Below are positions 33,258 through 44,595 of a stretch of DNA of 64,000 nucleotides, piece after piece; position 1 is the stretch's first letter, and each line of letters opens with the position of its first letter. This DNA comes from Acanthosepion esculentum (lineage: Eukaryota; Mollusca; Cephalopoda; Sepiida; Sepiidae): positions 12,482,850 to 12,546,849 of the forward strand of contig OZ038498.1 in NCBI GenBank assembly GCA_964036315.1, in the 5' to 3' direction. The position numbers and the translations under genes are program-made. The notes beneath the pieces were generated by a model. It did not search any database. It was not told where the DNA came from and worked only from the letters and a program-made list of their open reading frames with translations.

Positions 33258-33995
33258 ATGACAGACTTTAGAAAGTCGATCAGGAAACACCTTTTTAATC
33301 ATAAAAAAGCCCCGCCCCCCGATAAAGACAATTTAGAAGAATACCCGGCCTTAGAATCTTCTTCCTCTAGTGGGAAGGGTGTTGGTGGCGATAGACAAAT
33401 TAAAAGTACGGAGGCCAATAAAAGCCAAGAAAAACAGAAAAAAATCAAAAGTATGGAGGCTAATAATGGCCGAGAAAAATCTCAAACTATAGTGGCTAAT
33501 AATGGCCAAAAATCAGCTCAGTCTATCAAGGCCAACAATAGCCAAAAAGATAAGACAAGGAATAACGCTGAGGCCGGGGATTCGCCCTGTTGTTGGAAGT
33601 CCCTGCCGAAATGTGTCATCGATATTGCGGAGTTCTTGGAGCGTGCCAAAAGTAACGCACACCATTGTGGTAGAAGGTGGGTTCTTGGAGGATCCAATTG
33701 AACTAAAGACGATCAGTAAAAGAATAGTGCCGGTCGTTGACAAGCGTACGCGCAAAATTTGTCGTTCGACAAAAGACACAGTGATAAAAACACTAGAGTC
33801 CCTAAGAAAGCCACTTCGAATGGTTAAGGGCAAGGGATTTTTCATGTGGGACGTATTGTCACCCACAACTGAAGATTGCATAAAATCGACAAACCGTGAA
33901 TTGATAACGAAAAATCTGATACTCCAAACAGAGTACGAGGCCAGGAGAAGGACCCGTAACAATATATGAGGTCCCCCCTCAGGTTACCGAGGAGT
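33258..33995 (+). pseudogene. Tx1-like LINE ORF1 fragment, frameshifted
   Basis: The frame starts MTDFRKSIRKHLFNHKKAPP and continues through a Lys/Asn/Gln-rich low-complexity region with 'EANNGRE' and 'ANNGQK' style repeats (residues about 45-100). Near 33645 the frame changes to TIVVEGGFLEDPIELKTISK, which runs to 33969. This basic, low-complexity N-terminus followed by a folded domain fits a LINE ORF1 nucleic-acid-binding protein; I infer this from position and shared 3' sequence, not from a diagnostic motif. ORF2 does not follow: the LINE 3' UTR begins within about 30 bases. Confidence 0.55.
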
Positions 33996-34070
33996 TTTAA
34001 AATTAAACAGATGATGACCGTTCTTTTCCCTACGCATCTTTTTAGGCATTGTGCCACATTTTGTGTGCTT
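33996..34070 (+). repeat. Tx1-like LINE 3' UTR joined directly to ORF1
   Basis: The parts attaaacagatgatgaccg, tcttttccc and ttgtgccacatttt match 52828-52890, the region downstream of the ORF2 of the LINE at 48.8 kb. The copy here therefore lacks ORF2 altogether. Confidence 0.75.
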
Positions 34071-34106
34071 TTTTACAGAAACAAATATCTTAGCAAATAG
34101 TATTAT

Positions 34107-34190
34107 TAATCCATGTCTCTCATGTGATTAAGCCTCTTCTTTACTCAACCTTTTGTTCCAGTCTTTCCTTACGGTATTATTAACCAGGAC
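34107..34190 (+). repeat. Direct repeat flanking/inside the long-inverted-repeat element
   Basis: The stretch aatccatgtct, then cttctttactcaacc, then ttccagtctttccttacgg recurs at about 34541-34625, inside the neighbouring element. Identity is high but not perfect. Confidence 0.8.
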
Positions 34191-34212
34191 TATGGTATTC
34201 CTTATTGTTGGA

Positions 34213-35607
34213 GTTTTGGGGTACCCTGGTGTACTAGTGAGCCAGCCAAAATGAGCTGACTCATTTTATAGTTCACCAATAGAAGGATCAAAATATTCAA
34301 TCCGACGTGTATAAAGGCGGCCATGTTTTTTCTCGAATATGCACAGCCAGCCTTTGATATCGAGACTGAAGAATTACGGAACAGCTACTGGTGGTATTGG
34401 CGATATAGTCAGATTCAGTAGAGTGTCTGACTCGTGAGTGTTAATCTTTAACGCTGTTTCATTGAACAGATTACGTACTGAGCTGTATTATATATTCATA
34501 GACTATGGTGAACATGGTCAATATTTATTACTGTATTCTAAATCCATGTCTTTCACGTGATTAAACTTCTTCTTCACTCAACCGTTTGTTCCAGTCTTTC
34601 CTTACGGTATTATTAACCAGAACTACGAGTGTCACACACTTATAACATGTAATATAGGCATGTTTACGTAGACCACCAACCAAATATAAGAGTGAATAAA
34701 AGCCCAGAAACAATAAAGATATTATCATAAGATTATGCAATATGAAACTGATAATTGCAACAATCGATAATTTCTTTCAAAAGGAAACCTGTTCCTGGTC
34801 GAAAATATAAAAAAAACATGCACACTGAGCAAAACTCGATGTTAAGTAAGACACAAAAACAAAAGTAAGAATTTTGGTTATCATTTTCGTAGATAAAACC
34901 TTTGCAATAGCTTTGTATCATTTCCTACTGATATATTGAATACGTTCTCCAAAACAGAAGTCGAGTAATGATTTCCGTTTCGTTCAGGCTTTGACAATTG
35001 ATGCAAGATTATTTTCGTGTATTTTGTACTTAATATTAATATTTTATATTTTATATTAATCATCGATGGTGAAGAAGCAGTCATCACATCGATGTACCGA
35101 TTATAGCAAATCTATCTCAAAAGTAAATGAACACCTTTTTATATTAAAACGACGGACTTGTTTTATAATTGAAATACTCAAAGAAAGGTTTTTATACAGG
35201 CAAAGAATTTATAAGATCTGCCTCTCATCTCTTCTAATATATCTAAGCTACATTATGTTATACATGTTCACCGCAGTCTTTGAATATAGAATCCAGTGCA
35301 GTACGTAATATGTTCAATGGAACAACACCAATATCTAGTAGCAGCTGTTCAGTAATTCTTAAGGTCTTCCATATCAGAGGTTGGCAGTGAATATTCGGAG
35401 AAAGTAGCAGAGCGTAGTTCAGTATTTCTTCTGGTCATCGATATCAGAGGTCGGTAGTGGATATTCGGAAAAAAAACAAACAAAATGGCCGCCTTTATAC
35501 ACGTCGGATTGAATATTTTAAATCTTCTGATTGGTTAACTATCTATTGGCGAACTATAAAATGAGTCAGCTCATTTTCGTTGGCTCACTAGTACATAGGG
35601 GTACCAA
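34213..35607. mobile_element. Long-terminal-inverted-repeat (foldback) element, 1.4 kb
   Basis: The left arm begins ggggtaccctggtgtactag and continues tgagccagccaaaatgagct. The right end is its complement (ggctcactagtacatagggg then tacc). Homology between arms extends inward about 300 bp (34213-34523 against 35265-35607). It includes ttcaatccgacgtgtataaa and gattacgtactg. The right arm carries an internal duplication of about 70 bp around 'gatatcagaggtcggtagtg'. The interior has only short frames and no recognisable transposase. Confidence 0.85.
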
Positions 35608-35809
35608 AAAATCCTAACACATTGAAAATCTGAAAAACATTTAGTTAAAGCACTTTCAAAATACCTTCATAAATTCCTAACTTAAAATGACCTAAGAGAT
35701 TATGTATTCAACTTGACTAAAAAGATCAGTTTATAGGTTTTAGATATGCTTTTCTCAAGGTTTAGTAACGAACTCATTTCCTTATAGAATTTATTCATGA
35801 AAATTGTAA

Positions 35810-36247
35810 ATATAGAACCGATTCCTTAAGTTTGAAATATGTTGAGCCATGTCGTCTTGCCGTCTCTCTACAGCTTTCTAAACTTTATTAATACATTACT
35901 ACACCCCACGATTGGCTAAAGTTGAACAAAATTTCTAGCCATATAATTCGTCAGTGGCTTAAGCACACCAATCCTGCGTAACTTAGGCTTGATAACACGG
36001 AAATTGTAAATATGGTGCTGATTGCTGAAGTTGTTGGAATAACATTGGAAATATGTTGATCCATGGCGTCATGATGTCTCTCTACAGTTTTCTCAAATTT
36101 ATAGACGGAGAGACATGCATGTGAGTGCACCAAATTACTACGCCCCGTAAATACAAGATTGGCTAACGTTGAACGAGGGCTCTATCTATACCATTCGTCA
36201 GTGGCTTAATCACACCAATCCTGGGTAACTTAGGCTTGATGACACGC
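35810..36247 (+). repeat. Tandem duplication of about 200 bp
   Basis: Two diverged copies (about 35810-35996 and 36000-36247) share gaaatatgttga.cca, gtctctctacag, aattcgtcagtggcttaa and cacaccaatcctg.gtaact. The second copy has an extra segment near 36100-36160. No coding capacity is present. Confidence 0.8.
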
Positions 36248-36529
36248 TGCATTGTTCTGTTGCTTAAAATGTTATATTTTCTTTTATATTTGCACATAAA
36301 TGCTTTTCTGGTCAGTCGGCTCGACTACACGATTTTTATTTGAATGTTTGTTCTTTCAACTTTTGAATTAAGTAAGAATATCCCGACTTTTGAAAAAGAA
36401 ATCATGCACCTTCCGTATTACTGGTTTAAGAGCAATACCCTCTTATTTGTCTTTCTTTTTTTTTTAAATTGATCAATTGTCAATGAATAATTAGTTATGA
36501 AATATCAAATCCGAGTAAATCAATTTCAA

Positions 36530-37050
36530 GCCGTATCTGGACCTGTGCTCCTGCTATTCACCTCGAGATTCTTAACAAAACCCAAAGAAGTATCTGCAAT
36601 GTACTGGATCCTGACCTGGCACCACGTCTCCATTCACTTTCTCAAGAAGGTGATGTGACTTCCCTCTGTCTATTCTGCGAATATTTTCATGGCAACTGCT
36701 CTCACGAGCTTTTTCACCATTACTCCGACTACGTGGATTTAAACTCATTACTAGGTTGGCATTTAGGTCGCACCATTTTACTGCTGAAATAGTTAAATAT
36801 AACCGACACTTCTACTCTAAAGATTTCGTTTCTCTCATTTCCTGTCTGTGGAACTCCGTTCCGTTTATTGCTTCCCTAGTAACTAAAATTTAAATGCAAC
36901 GTCAATCGCCATCTGTCTTCTTGAAGCCCGTTCATCTTTTTTCCTTTCCTCAATCTCCCCCTCCAAACCCAGTCTTTTCTCTCATTTTCACTCTCTGTGC
37001 ACCCCACCTGCGTGTTAGCGGTATTCCCGCTTTGCTTGGGGTGAAATGAT
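36530..37050 (+). pseudogene. CR1/Jockey-like LINE C-terminal remnant
   Basis: Pieces such as APAIHLEILNKTQRSICNVL, APRLHSLSQEGDVTSLCLF and YFHGNCSHELF align in order with the 3' coding part of the LINE at 30.0-30.5 kb. VKYNRHFYS-like and LWNSVPF-like pieces follow. The end ctgcgtgttagcggtattcc, then tttgcttggggtgaaatgat, parallels 29935-29990. Frameshifts are present. Confidence 0.7.
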
Positions 37051-37139
37051 TAAAAATCAGTGAAGAAATCGCATAAAAACAGAGAAAGAAAAGAGTGGGA
37101 AAGAAAAAAGGAAAACGAAGAGAAGAAATAATGCAGAAG

Positions 37140-37203
37140 AATGTATCAAACAACTTGAGAAAGAAAGAAAGAAAAAAGAAAGAACGTGAATATTATCAAA
37201 TGT

Positions 37204-37239
<36 letters not shown>

Positions 37240-37603
37240 AACAGAATATGATGAAAGGAAAGAAAGAACGAGAATATGATCAAAGACAGATAGAAAGCAA
37301 AAGAAAGTACAAATGAGAATATGATCAAATGTAAAAAAGAAAAGAAGAAAGAATGAGAATATGATCAAAGAAAAGAAAGAAAGAGAAGAGAATATGATTA
37401 AATGTAAGAAAGAAAGAAAGACAAAGAAGGAAAGAGAGAGAGAAAGAATGAGAATATGATCAAAGAAAAGAAAGAAAGAGAAGAGAATATGATTAATTGT
37501 AAGAAAGAAAGAAAGAAAGAAAGACAAAGCAGGAAAGAGAGAGAGAAAGAATGAGAATATGATGAAAGAAAAGAAAGAAAGAGAAGAGAATATGATTAAA
37601 TGT

Positions 37604-37635
<32 letters not shown>

Positions 37636-37695
37636 AAGAATGAGAATATGATGAAAGAAAAGAAAGAAAGAGAAGAGAATATGATTAAATGTAAG

Positions 37696-37728
<33 letters not shown>

Positions 37729-37945
37729 AAGAATGAGAATATGATGAAAGAAAAGAAAGAAAGAGAAGAGAATATGATTAATTGTAAGAAAGAAAGAAAG
37801 AAAGAAAGAAAGACAAAGCAGGAAAGAGAGAGAGAAAGAATGAGACTATGATCAAAGGAAAGAAAGAAAGAGAAGAGAATATGATAAAATGAAAGAAAGA
37901 AAGAAAAAGAATGAAAGAAAGAAAGAAAGAAATATCATTAAAAGA
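37140..37945. repeat. (AAAG)n-based array with higher-order units
   Basis: Purine-rich DNA, in which AAAG runs are punctuated by 'gagaatatgatcaaag', 'gaagagaatatgattaaatg' and 'gagagagagaaagaatgaga', forms higher-order units of about 90-110 bp. The largest unit is repeated about five times between 37340 and 37860. Long Lys/Arg/Glu or Phe/Leu/Ser frames here are artefacts. Confidence 0.92.
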
Positions 37946-38846
37946 AAGCAGAAAGTTAAATTTTGAGAAAATTTGTCACTTTTATGCATGGAAAATAAAA
38001 TCTCGAAAATAGGACAAAATTAAAGAAATAAATACGATAGACTTAATGGATATGAATGAGTGGAATAAAATTAAAATAAAATGGTTTCTTTATAATATCC
38101 AAATAGTTCTTTCTTTCATTTATTGGACAAAACAAATCGAAATCAAGACGAATGTTACAGCATCCTGATGGAATAAATGTCTAAAGTCTCGAGCAAAGAT
38201 CTTAGAAAAACGCAGAAAAGACTTTACAAGCAAAATGGGGGAACAGAATGTAATTTCTGGAAAAAAAAGAAAAGGAAAATGTTTTGCGTTTATAAATTTC
38301 AAGGAAATATCAATAAAGTAACTGTGAAAACTTAAGGAATCTGAAGACAAAAGTTGCTTGAAAATATCTGGCGATTATAAGAAAATAATGAAGAGAACAA
38401 TGGTACATAAATGCAAATATATTTTGTGGCAGACAAAACAGGAAAGTAAAGTGGAAGAGACGAGAACAAATAAATTTGTTTATAATAAATAAAACAAAAT
38501 GTTTGTTCCAAATCCATAAGAAATACATACACGACAATTGATCGCTAAGGGAAATGACAAAAGACGGAAGTAAAAGACGTAAATCGAAACTAAAAATGGA
38601 ATTTATTGATATTAAAAACTACCAAGCATTTCGCACTACAAGTAAACGTGTGTGAAATCTGTAAAAGTTAAAAGAAAATGTGTTTATTTCAAACATATGA
38701 GAAATATAAAATGATGAAAATTTGTTACAGAATGCGAAAGCCAGGGCCAGAATGGACAGCGATTGGCCAGAGTGACTGGACTTAAAACCGTCTAAATGCG
38801 AACACTTTAAGTCAGAGACCCAGTACTTAAGATTTGCTTTCGTTTG
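37946..38846. other. Unique AT-rich sequence
   Basis: No gene or element is recognised. Short minus-strand Phe-rich frames are not supported as genes. Confidence 0.4.
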
Positions 38847-38882
38847 GTTTCGATTGTTTTACGGTATATCAACCTCAATGGC
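38847..38882 (+). repeat. Dispersed repeat D1 head fragment
   Basis: Only 'gttttacggtatatcaacct' followed by caatgg, the D1 head, is present. It is followed by unrelated sequence. Confidence 0.6.
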
Positions 38883-39169
38883 ACGCAGCCGCAAATGACA
38901 TCACGAAGTCCGAACCAATAACTACTACAACGCAAAGAAGATATTTAGCTGTTTCAATTTTGACATATACTAAAGTATATATACTATATATTGCTATATA
39001 AAATATATTGTAGAACAGGTATATTGACCTTGGCTTGTATAAAAAATACGTAAGCTGTTGGCACGCTTAATGATTTTAAAACCCGAAGTCGGCACATAGT
39101 TAACAAAATGTTGCCGACGCCAGCTAAGGAGTTCAAAGGCACTTCCTTTAGGAAGTTATACAACGCAGA

Positions 39170-39684
39170 ATTATTTAATTATTTACTGCCGACAAAATTT
39201 TTATTGCTGGTAATATTTTTTTCAAAAAATGTATTGCTGGTAATATTTTTGTTTCAAAAATTCGTTGCTGGTAATATTTTTTTAAAAAATGTATTGTTGG
39301 TATTTTTTTTTCAAAAATGTATTGCCGGTAATAATGTATTGCTGGCAATAATTTTTTTTCCTTCAAAAATTTATTGCTGGTAATAATTTTTTACAAAAAA
39401 GTATTTCTGGTATTAAAATCTATTTCACAGTGCTTGGACCCCAGTTTTGAGGTTAACTATTTGCCCATAGCAGGGATCCTAACAGGTGCTACTAACCCGG
39501 GTCAGGGTGGATCTGGGAACACCAGCAATTAAGAACCTGCTGATCAGAGGCCATGCTGTTGGACGTAGTTTATCGTCTTACCCAGGACGCGGATGTAGTT
39601 TATCGTCTTACCCAGAAGGCAGATGTAGTTTATCGTCATACCCAGGACGCGGATGTAGTTTATCATCATACCCAGCACGCTACT
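39170..39684 (+). repeat. Dispersed repeat D1, copy e, with expanded internal and tail modules
   Basis: The middle contains about seven diverged modules of about 30 bp carrying 'attgctggtaatattttt'. The core (tttgcccatagcagggatcc, then ggtgctac.aaccc) follows at 39460-39530. The tail has four tandem units of about 30 bp built on gcggatgtagtttatcgtc and tacccagg (39563-39680). The repeat ends precisely where Gypsy pol sequence starts. Confidence 0.85.
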
Positions 39685-41350
39685 TAGGATATAAAATCAG
39701 TAAACCGGGAATTCAACCAGATACTGATAAAGTAAAAAATATACGACCCGTAGCCACTCCTACCACTGTCATACAGGTTGGGGGGGTTATCGATATGTGC
39801 TCCTACTACTAAAGATTTATTATTGAAATTATTACAAGTCTTTCGGAGCCCCCCTATTTGAATGGGCCCCTTAGTATTGTTGCAATGATCCCTGTTACTG
39901 TCTGAAAAGGAAACAATCAGAAGGACACTTACTGAGGCTGCTTTGTCTCGATCTTCGCGCCATTTCTTTTACTTTTTCTTCCTCTTTCCTATGTTGTCTT
40001 TCAACTTGGAGCACATACAAAAGACTGTTCTCGGGAATACTTCACCAACAGATCTTCAGAATCCGGGATTGAGCGCCTACTCCACGTGAAGAAATATCTT
40101 CTCTATCCTTAGGAAGAAAGGTCTCCAGGATATCGCCGCAACCACCACCACAACAAGAAATCACAAGATTTCAAAGAACTGTTAACAGGAGGTTTCTTTT
40201 CCGTGACAAGATAAGTTCGCGAAATATCATTTTTTTTTTTTTGCAACACTACTTTTTAAAAACTTCTTCTTTTCTCTTTTCTTTTTATTCTTCTATGTTA
40301 CACTCATAAAAGCTTTTGAATCTCTAATGTTTGGTTTCTTTCTTTTTTCTCACGCTATGTCGCGTCTCTTTTTTTTCTACAGCGGTAAAACTTATCTTTC
40401 GAACCAAACTTAAACGGGTAAAATACCAACATTATTCCAGGATTCTCTAGCTTAGCAGAACCGTTAATTAGATAACTAGGAAAATGCGCTTTTTAGGTAC
40501 GATCGCTTGAAAGATATGATGTCCGAATTGGTGACGCTACTGTACCCAGATTCGAATAAAGAATATAAACTTTATACGGATGCATTGGACTTAGCGATCT
40601 AAATAGAAAAGAAAAATGGAAAAGACTGTATACTTCCTATCTCACAAACTGAGTGATACACAGAGGATGTGGTCAGTTATTAAAAAAAGAAGCTTATACC
40701 ATCCACTACACCTTGCAAAAAAATCCATAACTAGTGCGAAATTGATCATCTACACAGGCTATAAGCCTCTGTAGTATCTTTTGAATTCTCCCATTCAGAA
40801 TAAAAAAAATCCAGTTGTGGGCTTTGAGTATAGCAGGCTACAACTGTACAATGAAGTACTTACAACGTGGGGATAACGTGTGCGCAGGTTTTACTTTCAC
40901 GCTCGATAGATGCACCTTGCGATAATTCAATAAAGCAAGTCGGCGTAGATGATAGGGTTTATGAGGTTAGCGCTATTAATTCGAATAACTCCGAGCTCCG
41001 ACAAGTTTCTACTTACGGAGAAGATTAACACCACTCTCCAAGAGACAGACCCACATTACCGGACACAGACATAATTAGGTAGTAGGTGGCAGATAGAGAT
41101 ATTTTAGAGCTCAAGAGTAGGGTAAGGCTAGTTAGAGAGCAAAAACAAAAAATACATTCTGTTGGACGAAGTTGTGTATTATTTCTCTCAACCAGACGAC
41201 GAACCAATAGTTAGGGGTTACATTCTATCGCGTCTTAGGAAGCGCGTCCTCGTGCAGTAACATGTTGATAATAGCTGCATGGAAACGAAGAAGACGTCAA
41301 ACTTGTCAGCGATGGTCATACTCGTTGACGAGTTTACAGTCATCATGTAT
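39685..41350 (+). pseudogene. Gypsy pol remnant: reverse transcriptase, RNase H, connection
   Basis: YLGYKISKPGIQPDTDKV (39682-39738) is the RT block after the active site (FLG..IS..GI.PDP.K). ALLYPDSNKEYKLYTDAL-like sequence at about 40535-40590 marks RNase H, with TDA where the first catalytic Asp lies. YLLNSPIQNKKIQLW then ALSIAGYNCTMKYLQ (40770-40860) is the distal RNase H/tether region. A further diverged stretch runs to about 41250. About 700 bp of unrelated sequence lies between the first and second pieces. Stops and frameshifts abound. Confidence 0.72.
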
Positions 41351-41406
41351 GTATTATATATTATATCCGTAGTACCAACTTCCTAGTTGGGTTATCTGCG
41401 ACTGAA

Positions 41407-41453
41407 CCGGTTCTTCCACCAACCTGTTCTAGTGTGGTTGGCGGAAGAAGCGG
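41407..41453. repeat. Short hairpin
   Basis: Arms accggttcttccaccaacc-like (41407-41424) and ggttggcggaagaagcggt-like (41436-41453) pair with few mismatches around an 11-base loop. It is not followed by a T run, and its function is unknown. Confidence 0.7.
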
Positions 41454-42054
41454 TGATTGGGTAGAAACTCATAAAGGATATTTTAAAATGGTCCTGTCAA
41501 ATTCTTTCGGCGTTAACGTTCATCTTTTACACAGTCCACTGGGAACTTTGGACCACTTAGTTTTAGATAAGATATTCAACTGCAAGAGAGTACTCTGATG
41601 TAAAACTTGAGACTGCCTTGCAACCGATGAAGTAGACTTGCTCTTCTTTTCGAAATATTGCTTTTGATACTCGGAGAATGGATCTAACCCAGTGCACCAA
41701 CTTTCCCCACGAGAAACAAAAATCCAGAGAAATTATTATCGAAGCTTTGAAACTGATACAACAAAACGCTACGAATTAATAGAAAGAGAACACAAGTTTT
41801 CTTTTTTCAGATTCGTGGTGTTTTTCTTTTTGTTATATTCCGTGCTAATAGGAATATATACCTGAAAAACAAGGTGGATACAAATAAGTAAAGGTTTATT
41901 CTAAAAACCAATACAATAAGAGTAAAGACAACAGTTAGGCACAAGGTCGTCGCAAGTCAATACAGTAGTGAGTGCTACTCTTGGAAGGTCAGTAGTTCTC
42001 GCGTAAGTTTGAGTCGTACTCAACAGATCCCAGTTAGTATATTTAGCTACCCCT
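41454..42054. other. No recognisable gene
   Basis: Unique sequence between Gypsy pol and the 222-bp repeats. Confidence 0.4.
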
Positions 42055-42500
42055 CAATGAGGGTTACATGTGGCACCAGGCCGGGTTTAACGTGGGATCT
42101 CCGAACCCGTAGGCTCAGCGAAAAGTATTTCCTATTCGAACGCGTATAAACGGGTTCAGGGTCAGTCTACTTCCCCGAACGAGACTCTTCCCTTCGGCCG
42201 AGCCTCGCCCGGGTTCCTCTCTGCCTTCGGGCAGAGAGTTCGACTGTTTAGCTGGAACAGGTCGCAACTGGTATATTCAGCTACCCACCCACGAAGGCTG
42301 CATTTGGCACAAGGTCTGGTTTAACGTGGGATCTCCGAGCCGGTAGGCTCGGTCAAAAATATTCCCTATTCGTATAAACGTGTTCAGGGTCAGTCTACCT
42401 CCCCGTACGAGACACTGCCCTTCGGCGGAGCCTCGTCCAGGTACCTCTCTGCTCAGAGGCAGAGAGTTTGACTGTCCAGCTGGAACAGGTCGCAGCTGGT
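42055..42500 (-). repeat. Two tandem copies of a 222-bp repeat (family R222)
   Basis: Both copies contain tttaacgtgggatctccga, gtataaacg.gttcaggg, tcagtctac, ttcggc.gagcctcg and gcagagagtt. Their starts are about 222 bp apart (ggcaccaggccgg at 42072; ggcacaaggtctgg at 42306 with an offset). A third copy lies on the opposite strand at 52960-53135, immediately after the Tx1-like LINE. Confidence 0.85.
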
Positions 42501-43231
42501 CTCTGTAGTCCGTTGACTTACAGATATTTATAGGTAGTTTCTACCTATAGTGTAGTAACTCATGGGGGTGACTGATTATTCCATTACTTCAAAAGCCATA
42601 TAGGATCGCAACAGCATTAAGTATTATTGGGTATTTTCATGACGTCAAGTTATCGTGGCAACATCTACCATTACATTTATATACTGCTAAACTATCACTT
42701 TTGGCACTTCTGTATATTTTATCAAAATCTTATTTCACTGGCAGATTATGTACACATTATAATAAAATCTTATTAATATCAGCTTTGTTGACGTTGAAAG
42801 ATGTATCGTAAGCCTGTGCTTAGTTTCATTTTTGCTGTGTTTTAGTCTCGCTGATAAAGAAACTGTATGTTTTTTCCTCTTTGACATATTGATCGCCATT
42901 TTTATCTCACTTTTAACCATTTTGCATTATTTCTCACAGAGCGGAATTAATATATTGAAGCCATTAAAGTAATATATGGAAGTAAGAGATAATTTTTTTT
43001 CATCCTTAGAATTCGTTTGTGTATATTTATTGGATATTTATTGTTGCCACTTTATTAATAAAATTAAATTTTGGATAGTGACAAACGAAACGTTAAAATT
43101 TCAAAATCCCGTTTTCGGGGATTTCTTATGAAGAAAATATACAGATCTGATTTTAATTCAATTTCGTAACGACTTCTATGTTTTAGTTATTTTCCAAGCG
43201 TAGCTAAGATACGGTACAAGGACGAAAGTAT
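42501..43231. other. Unique AT-rich sequence
   Basis: No gene or element is recognised. Confidence 0.4.
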
Positions 43232-43322
43232 GGGAGCACCCAGAGAGGATCGAACTCACTACACAGTCGTAATTGTTCCAGCGAGATTAGCTTGCTAACC
43301 ATTACACCACCTCGAGGTGCCC
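43232..43322 (-). repeat. tRNA-like sequence (SINE head or pseudo-tRNA)
   Basis: On the minus strand the 91 bases run from gggcacc to ggtgctccc. The first and last seven pair as an acceptor stem (GGGCACC with GGTGCTC, one G-T pair). An A-box-like tggtgtaatggttagca and a B-box-like gagttcgatcc are in tRNA order. A D-arm and anticodon loop could not be drawn convincingly, so I do not assign an amino acid. It could be a degraded tRNA gene or the head of a third SINE family. Confidence 0.5.
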
Positions 43323-43696
43323 AACGACATCTATGTTGTATGCACACTAAGTTGTTTATTTTCAGCTTAATTCACTGACTGTTTTGAATTATATTTAAAT
43401 ATGTCACGTCAATAAATTAGCTTTTCTGATTTGAAGCGGGAACTTTGCGAAACGAGACAGAAAGAGGAAATACATCCAAAATAAAACATTTCATGCATCC
43501 ATATATAATAATTGATTATCATTTCTCGTAGTTTTAACGACCAAGGAACCTGCTTGGATACTGTCATTGCATTTGAAACGGTATTAAATTGCATTGTTGA
43601 AAAAGCATTTTATGAATGAGGAGACCCCAGAAGCGATATTTAAATGTGGCTTAAATATTTAGATGCGTCGATATATTCATTCTCTTGGTTTCTTCT

Positions 43697-43701
<5 letters not shown>

Positions 43702-43752
<51 letters not shown>
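43702..43752. repeat. (CT)n microsatellite
   Basis: About 25 CT units with one TT interruption lie directly before the GATA array. Confidence 0.95.
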
Positions 43753-43756
43753 TAGG

Positions 43757-43843
43757 CATAAATAGATAGATAGATAGATAGATAGATAGAGAGATAGATA
43801 AGACTTGGATAGATAGATAGATAGATAGATAGAAAAGACTTGA

Positions 43844-43916
<73 letters not shown>

Positions 43917-43945
43917 GAAGACTTGGATGGATGAATGGATGGATG

Positions 43946-44015
<70 letters not shown>

Positions 44016-44055
44016 AAAGACTTGGATAGATAGATAGATAGATAGATAAGACTTG

Positions 44056-44105
<50 letters not shown>

Positions 44106-44115
44106 AAAGACTTGA

Positions 44116-44164
<49 letters not shown>

Positions 44165-44189
44165 GAAGACTTGGATGGATGAATGGATG

Positions 44190-44223
<34 letters not shown>

Positions 44224-44271
44224 AAAGACTTGGATAGATAGATAGATAGATAGATAGATAGAAAAGACTTG

Positions 44272-44324
<53 letters not shown>

Positions 44325-44330
44325 GACTTG

Positions 44331-44391
<61 letters not shown>

Positions 44392-44397
44392 GACTTG

Positions 44398-44439
<42 letters not shown>

Positions 44440-44449
44440 AAAGATTTGA

Positions 44450-44494
<45 letters not shown>

Positions 44495-44503
44495 AAAGAC
44501 TTG

Positions 44504-44549
<46 letters not shown>

Positions 44550-44590
44550 GAAGACTTGGATGGATGAATGGATGGATAGATAGATAGATA
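43757..44590. repeat. (GATA)n array with 'AAGACTTGGATA' spacers, 0.83 kb
   Basis: Blocks of 5-17 GATA units are separated by ataagacttggatag, agaaaagacttgaatag or gagaagacttggatggatga spacers. At least 13 blocks occur. The three-part order of spacer types near 43890-43950 recurs near 44160-44200 and 44545-44580, so a higher-order unit is duplicated. Confidence 0.95.
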
Positions 44591-44595
44591 TTTTA

